Assembly: GCA_019449635.1 (NCBI GenBank)
Contig: JAGRPI010000040.1
Coordinates: 1 to 47,259 of the forward strand
Reading direction: 5' to 3'
Origin: Candidatus Ferrigenium bremense
GTDB lineage: Bacteria > Pseudomonadota > Gammaproteobacteria > Burkholderiales > Gallionellaceae
Length of the DNA: 47,259 bases
Made by a program: the position numbers and the translations under genes. Below the pieces are notes generated by a model that made no database searches, had not been told where the DNA came from, and saw only the letters and a list, made by a program, of their open reading frames with translations. Positions 16,551 through 24,715 of the stretch are shown here, piece by piece (position 1 is the first letter of the stretch; each line of letters starts with the position of its first letter).

Positions 16551-17375
16551 TCAAGTGTAAAAGCTTTGTGCCAGAGAGCCGATTATCAAATTCCAGCCAT
16601 CGGCTAAAACGAACAGCATGATCTTGAAGGGTAACGAAATGATGGCCGGCGATACCATCATCATACCCATGGACATCAGCACGCTGGCCACCACCATGTC
16701 GATAATGAGGAACGGGATGAATATTATGAAGCCGATCTGGAAGGCAGTTTTCAATTCGCTGGTCACATAAGCCGGTACCAGGATGCGCAGCGGCACTTGG
16801 TTGGCATCTTGCAGCGGTTCGCTGTTGGAGATTCTGACGAACAGGGCAAGATCCGCCTCGCGGGTCTGGCGCAGCATAAATGTTTTTAGCGGCACGCTGC
16901 CTTTTTCGACGGCATGCTGGAAATCGAGTTTGTTCTCGCTGAAGGGCAAATAGGCATCGGCATAGATTTTGTCGAACACCGGCGACATCACAAAAAACGT
17001 GAGAAACAATGCCAGGCCGATCAGTACCTGGTTGGGGGGTGAAGAGGGGGTGCCGATCGCGGAGCGCAACAGGCTTAGTACGATGATGATACGCGTGAAT
17101 CCGGTCATCATCAGCAGGATTGCAGGCAGAAAGCTCAGCGAGGTGAGCAGCAGCAGCGTTTGCAGGCTCAGGCTGTAGGTTTGGCCGCCGCCTGGCGCGG
17201 GCGTACTGGTTAATGCAGGCAAGCCAACTTCCGCGTAAGCGGCTGGGCTGGCCAGAAGGCAGAAGGCGAAAAGTGCGATCAGCCACTTAGCAATTGTTTT
17301 TGGATTGCCTGGTGGAATTGCTGTAACCGCTGGTTTACCCAGCGCTCTATTTTTCATCTGTTGAAGCGCTGTCAT
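16551..17375 (-). CDS. fliP: Flagellar export apparatus protein FliP
   Basis: Core subunit of the export gate. The 274-residue precursor has a cleavable N-terminal signal ([20 protein letters not shown], about 32-50) and then the conserved membrane protein: [88 protein letters not shown] and the C-terminal [21 protein letters not shown]. The ATG overlaps the fliO stop (ATGA). The signal-peptide coding region contains a weak three-unit heptamer pattern (17252-17272). Confidence 0.96.
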   Translation of the reverse strand: MTALQQMKNRALGKPAVTAIPPGNPKTIAKWLIALFAFCLLASPAAYAEVGLPALTSTPAPGGGQTYSLSLQTLLLLTSLSFLPAILLMMTGFTRIIIVLSLLRSAIGTPSSPPNQVLIGLALFLTFFVMSPVFDKIYADAYLPFSENKLDFQHAVEKGSVPLKTFMLRQTREADLALFVRISNSEPLQDANQVPLRILVPAYVTSELKTAFQIGFIIFIPFLIIDMVVASVLMSMGMMMVSPAIISLPFKIMLFVLADGWNLIIGSLAQSFYT

Positions 17376-17908
17376 TTTTTCTCTGTGCCGTGTTTTCGAT
17401 AACTCATGATCGAGGACAGAAGGTTGGCAAATTTGTTTTCAGGAGGCTGGTTTTCGGGTGGTTGAAGGTCGGCGACGGGAGTTTCTGCCTTCTGGAGCGT
17501 GTGCAAGGTGCGAATTTGTCCCGGGCCTACCCCGACCACCAGCCAAGTATCTTTTATTTCGACCAGCACGATACGCTCGCGTTGTCCTATTGATACACCG
17601 CCCAATACCTTGAGCAGATGGCCCGAACCCTGTTGTGCCACATTCATGCGCTTGAGCAGCCATGCCACCAGCACGATGGCGGCTAATACCAGTAGCAAAC
17701 TGAAAATGATTTGCACGATACTGCCAGAACTGACTGCAGGCGGTGGCGGAGCATAGGCCGGGCGCACTCCTTCTGTGGCGTATGCGGAAGACTGATGGCT
17801 GATTATAAAAAGCATAAGGTATAAAACAGGAGGCAGGCCATCCTTCCTCCACCATTGCAAGAGGAGATGGATAGAGCGGTCTGTTTTCAGACTTGCGCTT
17901 TCTATCAT
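17372..17908 (-). CDS. fliO: Flagellar export apparatus assembly protein FliO
   Basis: Membrane protein that helps assemble the FliP complex. The 178-residue protein has a hydrophobic N-terminal segment, a Pro-rich periplasmic stretch (YAPPPPA), one clear transmembrane helix ([25 protein letters not shown], about 64-88), and the FliO core [38 protein letters not shown]. The start overlaps the fliN stop and the stop overlaps the fliP start (ATGA at both ends). The N-terminal 25 residues are unusually long before the hydrophobic part, so an internal start cannot be excluded. Confidence 0.88.
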   Translation of the reverse strand: MIESASLKTDRSIHLLLQWWRKDGLPPVLYLMLFIISHQSSAYATEGVRPAYAPPPPAVSSGSIVQIIFSLLLVLAAIVLVAWLLKRMNVAQQGSGHLLKVLGGVSIGQRERIVLVEIKDTWLVVGVGPGQIRTLHTLQKAETPVADLQPPENQPPENKFANLLSSIMSYRKHGTEKK

Positions 17909-18360
17909 TTGTTGAGGCGTCGCAACCGTTCGGACGGGGTGATGATGTCCGTCAGGCGTATGCCAAGCTTATCGTTTACCACCACGACTTCGCCTTGCGC
18001 GATCAGGAAGCCGTTGATGAGCACGTCCAATGGTTCGCCGGCCATGCCGGACAGTTCGACGACCGAGCCCTGTGCCAGTTGCAGCAAATTCTTGATTGGC
18101 ATTTTGGTCCGCCCGAGTTCAACGGTCAGTTGTACCGGGATATCCAGAATCATATCGAGGTCGTTTGTGGCGGTTGCAGTGTTGCCTGCCCCGAATTGCT
18201 CCAGTACCTGCGGTTTGACGGGGGCAGCCGGCTGGCTTGTGGTGGCTGCCTGTTCAGCCATGGCTGAGCCCCAATCACCGATCGAGGTCTGTTCGGCCAT
18301 GGCTGCGCCCCAATCGTCGGCGGTGATGGCTTCTTCGTTGGTTGCAGTTTCGTCAGGCAT
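17905..18360 (-). CDS. fliN: Flagellar motor switch protein FliN
   Basis: C-ring protein that binds FliM and docks the FliH-FliI export ATPase complex. The 151-residue protein has a C-terminal SpoA domain (about 70-150: ILDIPVQLTVELGRTKMPIKNLLQLAQGSVVELSGMAGEPLDVLINGFLIAQGEVVVVNDKLGIRLTDIITPSER) that is nearly identical to other FliN. The N-terminus carries two copies of the acidic/aromatic motif (DWGAAMAEQ at 16-24, DWGSAMAEQ at 29-37); enterobacterial FliN has one such motif. The start at 18360 has AGGAGAAGG upstream and overlaps the fliM end by eight bases. Confidence 0.97.
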   Translation of the reverse strand: MPDETATNEEAITADDWGAAMAEQTSIGDWGSAMAEQAATTSQPAAPVKPQVLEQFGAGNTATATNDLDMILDIPVQLTVELGRTKMPIKNLLQLAQGSVVELSGMAGEPLDVLINGFLIAQGEVVVVNDKLGIRLTDIITPSERLRRLNK

Positions 18361-19342
18361 GACCTTCTCCTTCGTTAATCGAGAGCATTTTTTCAACCTT
18401 CAGTGCGTATTGATTGTTGAAAGCACCATATTTGCATTCCATTACTGGCACGCCGTCTACTGAAGCGATGGTATTTTCACCGACTTCCAGCGGAATAATA
18501 TCGCCGCTACGCATTTTTAACACTTGCTCGAACGTCATATCGGCCTGACCGAGCGTGGCGACCAATTCGATATTGGCAGACTGCACCTGCCTGGATAGCA
18601 GTTGCAGCCATCGCTTGTCGACTGCCAGATGCTCGCCCTGCATGGTGCTGTAGAGCAAATCCTTGACCGGTTCGAGCATGGAATATGGCATGCAAACGTG
18701 GAACGCGCCGCCATTGCCGCCCAGTTCGATGTCGAAGGTGGTGACGATGACCACTTCATTGGGTGTGGCAATGTTGGCGAACTGCGGGTTCATTTCCGAA
18801 CGCACGAACTCGAATTCCAGGGGGTGGACAGCTTCCCAGGATTTGCCATAGGCCTCGAATACCACCCCAAGCAGTTTTTGAATAATGCGCTGCTCGGTTT
18901 GGGTAAATTCACGCCCCTCCACACGGGTATGGAAACGTCCATCACCACCGAACATGTTGTCCACTACCAGAAAGGCCAAATTGGGGTCGAAGATGAACAA
19001 GCCATTACCGCGCAGCGGCTTTGCCTGGATCAGATTCAGGTTGGTCGGCACGTGCAGGTTGCGGATGAACTCGCCAAATTTCAATACCCGCACCGGTCCG
19101 ACTGAAATCTCCGGGGTGCGGCGAATGAAATTGAACAGCCCGATGCGAAACAATCGCGCAAAACGCTCGTTGATGATTTCCATGGTGGGCATGCGCCCAC
19201 GCACGATGCGTTCCTGTGAAGCCAGGTTGTATGAGCGAACCTCTCCCGGAGCGGCTTCCTGATGGCCTTGATCATCATCCGTTTCGCCGGTCACTCCCTT
19301 GAGCAGGGAATCGACTTCGTCCTGTGAGAGAAATTCGCTCAT
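18353..19342 (-). CDS. fliM: Flagellar motor switch protein FliM
   Basis: C-ring protein that receives phospho-CheY and couples to FliG. The 329-residue protein begins MSEFLSQDEVDSLLKGVTGE, where LSQDEVDSLL is the CheY-binding motif. A middle CheC-like domain (about 45-235: TMEIINERFARLFRIGLFNFIRRTPEI) and a C-terminal SpoA domain (about 255-325: VLKMRSGDIIPLEVGENTIASVDGVPVMECKYG) follow. It begins six bases after the fliL stop and overlaps fliN by eight. Confidence 0.97.
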   Translation of the reverse strand: MSEFLSQDEVDSLLKGVTGETDDDQGHQEAAPGEVRSYNLASQERIVRGRMPTMEIINERFARLFRIGLFNFIRRTPEISVGPVRVLKFGEFIRNLHVPTNLNLIQAKPLRGNGLFIFDPNLAFLVVDNMFGGDGRFHTRVEGREFTQTEQRIIQKLLGVVFEAYGKSWEAVHPLEFEFVRSEMNPQFANIATPNEVVIVTTFDIELGGNGGAFHVCMPYSMLEPVKDLLYSTMQGEHLAVDKRWLQLLSRQVQSANIELVATLGQADMTFEQVLKMRSGDIIPLEVGENTIASVDGVPVMECKYGAFNNQYALKVEKMLSINEGEGHA

Positions 19343-19348
19343 TGTCTG

Positions 19349-19927
19349 CTACTGGATTATGAATGAAGTAAACAGCACGTCGGCTATGCCGCTCTTGCTG
19401 GCGCCGGTTTCAACTGGCGCAGCACCTTGCTCGGTGCTGATGGCGGGAGCGGTCTTGCGCAACCCCAGCACATATTCCACTTGTGCCTTGATTTGCTGGG
19501 CAAGCTTTTCCTTGCCATCGAAAGTGGCGAGTTCGGAAGGGAGTTTGCTTTGTAGCAGCATGTTTACACGGTGCAGGATTTCCGGTTTGTTTTCCTTGAT
19601 TTTCTCTTCCAGTTCGGGGTTGGTTACCTTGAGTGAAATCGCAACTTGCAAATAGCGATCCTCCTCTTCACGTATCAGGTTGGCGGTAAACTGGCCCAAG
19701 TCAATAAATTTGGGCGGTATTTCCGAGCGTGCCGTCTCTGCAGGCGCGGTGCCGCCATGTTTTGGCGCAGGTGCCGGGCCGAGCAACAAAAATGCAGCTG
19801 CCCCGCCGCCCACCAGCAGCACTACGGCTGCGATGAACAGGATAAGTTTTTTTTTGCTTTTTTTAGGCGGTGCTTCAGCCTCTTCCGCTTCGGCAGTCTG
19901 TGGTGCGGGTTTTGCGGCTCTTGCCAT
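19349..19927 (-). CDS. fliL: Flagellar basal body-associated protein FliL
   Basis: Inner-membrane protein around the stators that supports motor output. The 192-residue protein has an acidic/basic cytoplasmic tail (EEAEAPPKKSKKKL), one transmembrane helix (LILFIAAVVLLVGGGAAAFLLL, about 28-49), and a periplasmic stomatin-like domain (about 75-192) with YLQVAISLKVTNPELEEKIKENKPEILHRVNMLLQSK. It lies upstream of fliM by six bases. The 92 bp between it and the preceding fliK hold no obvious feature. Confidence 0.93.
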   Translation of the reverse strand: MARAAKPAPQTAEAEEAEAPPKKSKKKLILFIAAVVLLVGGGAAAFLLLGPAPAPKHGGTAPAETARSEIPPKFIDLGQFTANLIREEEDRYLQVAISLKVTNPELEEKIKENKPEILHRVNMLLQSKLPSELATFDGKEKLAQQIKAQVEYVLGLRKTAPAISTEQGAAPVETGASKSGIADVLFTSFIIQ

Positions 19928-20019
19928 ATTCGATTCCTTATTGATGGTCGAAAAATCCAGCGCTAATGATAACCTGATTGGTGCTGAAATTTCCCATTAA
20001 CTTAAGCCATTATCAATGT

Positions 20020-21084
20020 TCAGGCGAAAGTATCCACCATCCCGTTATGGCGGCGTGACGTTACGATTTGCGAGTCTACCGGCAGTGAGCCGGCTGGTTC
20101 GGGCGCAATACCGGAAACTTCATGCTGCATTCCCGTGCCAGAACCTTGATTCATGAATTCATTCATACTGCGATCGCGCGGGGATTGGTCGCTGATTGTA
20201 GTATTCCCCAACATAATGCCGTTATCGGCCAATAATTCACGAAGTTTAGGCAGGGCGTTTTCCACCGCATCACGTACTGCGCCATGTGGCGATGCGAACA
20301 GTGCGGTGGCCTGATTGTCGGAGATTTTCAGCACCACATCCAATGGGCCCAAATTCGGCGGATTCAAGTGCAGTTCGGCGATCTGATTTTGCTGCGTGCT
20401 TATCCAGCTGATCTTTTGCGAGAATTCCTCCGCCCAGCGATGATTCCCCAGCGGGGTGGAGATGGTTGGCGGAATATTGGCTGGCGGCGTGTTATTGGTT
20501 AACGCGACAGGCATGGCGGCGGATATCACCGGCGCGGCAATGGCTTGAGCAGTATTCGGAGCCGGCTGAGCTAGGCCGGAGAGCAACTCCGCACGTTCGG
20601 CCGCTTCCTGTGGCAGAAGATGGTCGATGGCCGGAAGCCGAATTGTTTGATGGTCTCCCGAATCTGCCATCGGCTTATTGCGTCCGGTCTCCAGGGAAAG
20701 ACCGGGAACAAAGGGCTGCATAGTCTGCTTACCTTCTGCCTTTTGCCCTTTGCCTTCCTGAGCGGGTAGTTGCATCAATATGGCAGCCAGTATGTTTGCC
20801 GGATCACCCGGTATATTGGGGGTAGCCGCTGCCTGGTCTTGTGCCTCCTTCAGAGAAGGGTCTGGATTGTTATCCGCTACATTGCCATCTATAGCAATGA
20901 CGGTTTGCGCGGCATCTGGAACGGATAAATCAGCCGCACCGATTTGTTGGGCCAGTAAAAATGCAAAAGGCCCGGCAGGCCGTACATCCGTCGCCGGACC
21001 GTCTGCGGCGATATTTGCCTGCGGCGCGTTTGCGGCATTGCCGGACGGTTGGGGCTTGTTGCTGCTGATCGGCAGGTTGGTCAT
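20020..21084 (-). CDS. fliK: Flagellar hook-length control protein FliK
   Basis: Exported molecular ruler that sets hook length and triggers the export substrate switch. The 354-residue protein has a low-complexity Ala/Pro/Asn-rich N-terminal two-thirds and the conserved Flg_hook C-terminal domain (about 210-310: EFSQKISWISTQQNQIAELHLNPPNLGPLDVVLKISDNQATALF...VRDAVENALPKLRELLADNGIMLGNTTI). Residues about 110-118 (EGKGQKAEG) are coded by a four-unit heptanucleotide tandem repeat, so slippage could alter the ruler region. It is separated from fliJ by 68 bp containing another heptamer array. Confidence 0.93.
   Translation of the reverse strand: MTNLPISSNKPQPSGNAANAPQANIAADGPATDVRPAGPFAFLLAQQIGAADLSVPDAAQTVIAIDGNVADNNPDPSLKEAQDQAAATPNIPGDPANILAAILMQLPAQEGKGQKAEGKQTMQPFVPGLSLETGRNKPMADSGDHQTIRLPAIDHLLPQEAAERAELLSGLAQPAPNTAQAIAAPVISAAMPVALTNNTPPANIPPTISTPLGNHRWAEEFSQKISWISTQQNQIAELHLNPPNLGPLDVVLKISDNQATALFASPHGAVRDAVENALPKLRELLADNGIMLGNTTISDQSPRDRSMNEFMNQGSGTGMQHEVSGIAPEPAGSLPVDSQIVTSRRHNGMVDTFA
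20731..20758 (-). repeat. Heptanucleotide tandem repeat inside fliK (4 imperfect units)
   Basis: On the plus strand the units ACCTTCT, GCCTTTT, GCCCTTT and GCCTTCC keep an exact 7-base period. The units lie within the fliK reading frame and code for the charged segment EGKGQKAEG. A gain or loss of one unit would shift the frame, and three units would keep it. Confidence 0.7.
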
Positions 21085-21130
21085 GGCAGTTCTCCTGTAT
21101 CTGGCGAGCGGGAAGCGGGGAGTAGAAAAA

Positions 21131-21175
21131 CCTACTTCCTACTTCCTACTTCCTACTTCCTACTTCCTACTTCCT
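21131..21175 (-). repeat. Heptanucleotide tandem repeat (GGAAGTA on minus strand, 6.4 copies) at the end of fliJ
   Basis: Six exact CCTACTT copies plus CCT on the plus strand (GGAAGTA read in the direction of transcription). The array begins inside the last codons of fliJ, coding its C-terminal residues EVGSRK and the stop, and continues into the fliJ-fliK spacer. The motif differs by one base from the GGGAGTA arrays after flgE and flgF. Confidence 0.97.
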
Positions 21176-21629
21176 GATCTTCAATATTGTTCATCTTGTA
21201 AGCGGCAACCCTGCCGGTATGTTCATCCAGAGCTTTCTGTTCGGATTTTTCGGCAACCTTCTTTTGTTCTTCGAAATGACGCTGTTGCAGCGTGTCGAAC
21301 GACTTCAGTTTGCGCTGTGTCGTGTCAAACTCGTTGCGCCCGGCTTGAGTCGATGCCTTGCTTTGTTCGACCAGCTTGAGTTGCTGGCTGATGGCCTCAT
21401 CGAGTTTATTGATGAATTGTTGAAAATTGCGCAAGTCGGACGGACTCATTCCATTCAGCGTTGCTTCCTGCAAACGGGTTTGGTAGTCCTTGCGGTATTC
21501 CAGCAGGGTATCGAGGTTCTGCTGCGCGCCCTGTTGCTGTTTATTCAACTGGCCAAGCCTGCGCGTTGCCGAATCGTTCTGATGCTGTGCCAGTTTCAGC
21601 AGGGGTTGCAGGGAAAAAGATTTTGTCAT
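21153..21629 (-). CDS. fliJ: Flagellar export protein FliJ
   Basis: Coiled-coil component of the export ATPase complex, sitting in the FliI ring like the gamma subunit of F1. The 158-residue protein is almost entirely helical (FSLQPLLKLAQHQNDSATRRLGQLNKQQQGAQQNLDTLLEYRKDYQTRLQE, then MSPSDLRNFQQFINKLDEAISQQ). The ATG at 21629 gives a typical FliJ start; a TTG five codons upstream overlaps the fliI stop and may allow coupled initiation. The last six residues and the stop lie in a heptanucleotide tandem repeat, so repeat-number changes would alter the C-terminus. Confidence 0.93.
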   Translation of the reverse strand: MTKSFSLQPLLKLAQHQNDSATRRLGQLNKQQQGAQQNLDTLLEYRKDYQTRLQEATLNGMSPSDLRNFQQFINKLDEAISQQLKLVEQSKASTQAGRNEFDTTQRKLKSFDTLQQRHFEEQKKVAEKSEQKALDEHTGRVAAYKMNNIEDQEVGSRK

Positions 21630-21640
21630 GGTAAGGTTTG

Positions 21641-23113
21641 TCAATGTGCTGGCTCAAATAACGCCGTCAACTGGGCAATACTCGCCGCATAAGGTTCGCG
21701 CTGGAACATATCCTGTTTCAGGAATTGTTCCATCCGTGGGTATAGTGCAATTGCCTCATCCAGCAATGGGTCGCTGCCCCTGACATAAGCGCCGACGCTG
21801 ATCAAATCGCGGTTGCGCTGGTAATGGGCATACATCTGCTTGAAGCGTTGCACGATGGACAAGTGTTCTGGGGATGCCAAACGTGACATCACGCGGCTGA
21901 TCGAGGCCTCGATATCAATTGCCGGATAATGCCCCTGTTCGACCAGCCGCCGCGACAGCACAATATGCCCGTCGAGGATGGCGCGCGCACTTTCGGCAAT
22001 CGGATCCTGCTGGTCGTCGCCTTCGGTCAGCACGGTGTAAAAGGCGGTGATCGAGCCGCTGCCTTCCAGGCCGTTTCCGGCGCGTTCCACCAGTTGCGGC
22101 AACTTGGCGAAAACGGAAGGTGGATAACCCTTGGTGGCGGGCGGTTCGCCGACTGCCAGCGCGATTTCGCGCTGTGCCATGGCGAAACGGGTCAGCGAGT
22201 CCATGATCAGCAGCACATTTTTGCCTTGGTCGCGAAAATACTCGGCGATAGTGGTGGCATAAGCCGCGCCCTGCAGGCGCATCAGCGGCGAAGTGTCCGC
22301 CGGCGTGGCGACGACCACCGAGTGGGCCATGCCTTCCTTGCCGAGGATATCATTGATGAATTCCTTGACTTCGCGGCCGCGCTCGCCGATCAATCCGACC
22401 ACCGTGATGTCCGCGCTGGTATAGCGTGCCATCATGCCGAGCAGCACGCTCTTGCCGACGCCGCTGCCGGCAAACAAACCCATGCGCTGGCCGCGCCCCA
22501 CGCTCAGCATGCTGTTAATGGCGCGTACTCCTACATCCAGTGGGGTATCGATCGAAGCGCGCTCCAGTGGATTGAAAGGGCGGCTTTGCAGCGGTGCAGA
22601 TTCCGTATCCAGCAGCGGGCCCAGTTGATCGAGCGGTTTGCCGGCACCATCCAGTACGCGCCCCAGCAACATATTGCCGACCGGCAGGTGCTTGGCGCGG
22701 TCCGCAATGCGGCGCGCCGGATTGCGTTTGCCATCCAGCGTCAGCACATGCGCCGGTTCAATCGGCATCACGCGCGCACCTGGCACCAAACCATGCACAT
22801 CGTGTTCAGGCATCAGGAACAATCTTTCACCGGCGAAACCAACCACTTCCGCTTCAACTACGTGGTTTGGCAGGTGAATCGCGCAGGTGCTGCCAACCGG
22901 CATTTTCAAGCCGACGGCCTCCATCACTAGGCCGGTCACCTTGGTCAGGCGGCCGCTTGACGGCATGAGGTCGCACTCCGCCACATACTCGCGGCCTTCA
23001 TTGAGAAAGTTTTTCCATCTGGTTGAATGTGCGGGGGATGCGTCCGCAAGGGGTGCGGCGCCGGTGGGTGCCCCGTACCTTTGGTTCGACCCTTCCGCAG
23101 TCATGCCAGCCAT
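21641..23113 (-). CDS. fliI: Flagellum-specific ATPase FliI
   Basis: Export ATPase homologous to F1 beta. The 490-residue protein has an N-terminal beta-barrel domain, a Walker A motif AGSGVGKS (215-222), the FliI/T3SS motif [14 protein letters not shown] just after, Walker B region [41 protein letters not shown], and a C-terminal helical domain. An ATG three codons downstream (23104) overlaps the fliH stop as ATGA and is a plausible true start. It overlaps fliH and is coupled to fliJ. It works with FliH and FliJ, both neighbours. Confidence 0.97.
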   Translation of the reverse strand: MAGMTAEGSNQRYGAPTGAAPLADASPAHSTRWKNFLNEGREYVAECDLMPSSGRLTKVTGLVMEAVGLKMPVGSTCAIHLPNHVVEAEVVGFAGERLFLMPEHDVHGLVPGARVMPIEPAHVLTLDGKRNPARRIADRAKHLPVGNMLLGRVLDGAGKPLDQLGPLLDTESAPLQSRPFNPLERASIDTPLDVGVRAINSMLSVGRGQRMGLFAGSGVGKSVLLGMMARYTSADITVVGLIGERGREVKEFINDILGKEGMAHSVVVATPADTSPLMRLQGAAYATTIAEYFRDQGKNVLLIMDSLTRFAMAQREIALAVGEPPATKGYPPSVFAKLPQLVERAGNGLEGSGSITAFYTVLTEGDDQQDPIAESARAILDGHIVLSRRLVEQGHYPAIDIEASISRVMSRLASPEHLSIVQRFKQMYAHYQRNRDLISVGAYVRGSDPLLDEAIALYPRMEQFLKQDMFQREPYAASIAQLTALFEPAH

Positions 23114-23727
23114 GATTTATCCTGCCCTATCGATTCGACTATGCGTTTCCAGCGCGCTTCCACGGTGGCGTCCACCTGGCTGTGCGCGGTTTCCACGCGG
23201 CACCCGCCGCGCCCGATTTGCGCATCGGTAAATATCTTCCATCCGGCGTGCGACAACTGCTCACCCATTTGCTTGCGTACCAGTTCGGCATCGTCCGGAT
23301 GCAGGATCAAGTGGGCATTCTGATTGAAATGCGGCAGGCCGCTGATTGCATCGTTGACTATCTTCAAGACAACTTCCGGCTTGGTCTGCAAAATTTCGCC
23401 GGCCATCTTTCGGGCGATTTCCAGCGATAAGTCTAGCAAGGATTGCGCCAGTTGCTCATCCATTTGATTGAGCGCGTCCTGCAGGTTTTGCAGCAGCGTG
23501 TGAATCTGTGCCGCCTCGGTGCGTGCTTGCTGGATGCCGGCGGCATAACCTGCGTTACGCCCCTGCGCTGAGCCTTCATCATGCGCTTGCTGGCGGATGT
23601 TCTCCAGTTCCGCGACGGTGGCGAGTGCGCTGCCTTGGCGCTTGCCGCCGGGATGCTGATCGAACGAGGCCAGCTCCCAGCGTTCAAACGCCGTCAGCTG
23701 CTCTTTGGTGATTATCACACTAGACAT
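23101..23727 (-). CDS. fliH: Flagellar assembly protein FliH (ATPase regulator)
   Basis: Negative regulator and C-ring tether of FliI. The 208-residue protein has an N-terminal segment with aromatic residues ([11 protein letters not shown]), a Gly/Ala-rich helix region ([25 protein letters not shown]), and a C-terminal stalk-like domain ([31 protein letters not shown], then [52 protein letters not shown]). The ATG at 23727 has AGAGG upstream; a GTG five codons earlier is less likely. It overlaps both fliG and fliI. Confidence 0.94.
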   Translation of the reverse strand: MSSVIITKEQLTAFERWELASFDQHPGGKRQGSALATVAELENIRQQAHDEGSAQGRNAGYAAGIQQARTEAAQIHTLLQNLQDALNQMDEQLAQSLLDLSLEIARKMAGEILQTKPEVVLKIVNDAISGLPHFNQNAHLILHPDDAELVRKQMGEQLSHAGWKIFTDAQIGRGGCRVETAHSQVDATVEARWKRIVESIGQDKSWLA

Positions 23728-24715
23728 AAGTGTCCTCTTCACCCTTGCCGCCTAAAGCAACCTGGCCTTCATCGGCCAGGCGCCGCACAATCTTGAGGAT
23801 TTCCTTCTGGTTGGCTTCGACTTCGCTGAGTTTCACCGGCCCTTTTGCCTCCAGGTCTTCGCGCATCATTTCGGAAGCGCGTTTTGACATGTTCTTGAAA
23901 ATCTTTTCACGCAATTCCTCGCCGGCTCCTTTGAGCGCGATAATCAACGATTCAGACTGAACTTCGCGAAGCACGAGCTGGATGCCGCGATCATCGATCT
24001 CCAGCAAGTTTTCAAAGACGAACATTTTGTCTTCAATTTTTTGCGCCAGCTCGGGATCGTAACTGCGCACGTTTTCCATCATTTCCGCTTCCAGCGTGCC
24101 GCCCATGAAGTTGAGAATTTCCGCGGCAGTGGCTACGCCGCCTTGCAGACTTTTTTTTCCGGTGCCGCCGCCAGCCATGAGCTTGCCCAGCACGTCATTG
24201 AGTTCGCGCAACGCAACAGGCTGCACCCCGTCCAGTGTGGAAATGCGCAGCAGCACGTCATTGCGGGTGCGCTCGGTAAGCATTTTCAGTATATCGGCCG
24301 CCTGATCAGGTTCCAGATGAACCAGAATGGTTGCGATGATCTGCGGATGCTCATTGCCGATCATTTCTGCCACCGCACCTGGATCCATCCATTTCAGGCT
24401 CTCAATGCCGCTGGTATCGCTGTTGTGCATGATGCGATCCAGCAAACCTTTAGCCTTGTCGTCACCCAGTGCCTTGGTGAGCATGTTGCGGATGTAGTCG
24501 CTGGAATCCATTCCAATGGTAGTCTTGCCCGACGCAGAGATTATAAAATCGCGGAATACTTGCGCAATCTCTTCACGACTGAGATTTTTTAGCGACATCA
24601 TGGCAGCGCTGATCTTTTGCACTTCCTTGGGTTCGAGATATTTCAACACTTGGGCTGCTTCGTTCTCGCCGAGCGTCATCAGGAAAATCGCACTTTTCTC
24701 AACCCCGTCAACCAT
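23720..24715 (-). CDS. fliG: Flagellar motor switch protein FliG
   Basis: Rotor protein that binds FliF and generates torque with the stator. The 331-residue protein shows the three FliG domains: N-terminal (VEKSAIFLMTLGENEAAQVLKYLEPKEVQKI), middle with the EHPQ motif (GNEHPQIIATILVHLEPDQAADIL), and C-terminal with the charged torque helix (FENLLEIDDRGIQLVLREVQSESLIIALKG). The ATG at 24715 is two codons after a GTG; both lie within the end of fliF. It overlaps fliF and fliH in a tightly packed operon. Confidence 0.97.
   Translation of the reverse strand: MVDGVEKSAIFLMTLGENEAAQVLKYLEPKEVQKISAAMMSLKNLSREEIAQVFRDFIISASGKTTIGMDSSDYIRNMLTKALGDDKAKGLLDRIMHNSDTSGIESLKWMDPGAVAEMIGNEHPQIIATILVHLEPDQAADILKMLTERTRNDVLLRISTLDGVQPVALRELNDVLGKLMAGGGTGKKSLQGGVATAAEILNFMGGTLEAEMMENVRSYDPELAQKIEDKMFVFENLLEIDDRGIQLVLREVQSESLIIALKGAGEELREKIFKNMSKRASEMMREDLEAKGPVKLSEVEANQKEILKIVRRLADEGQVALGGKGEEDTYV

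Noticed and set aside
21929-22930. 333-residue open frame opposite fliI
   Set aside because: Antisense shadow of a well-supported gene; composition is unnatural (Gln/Arg/His rich).
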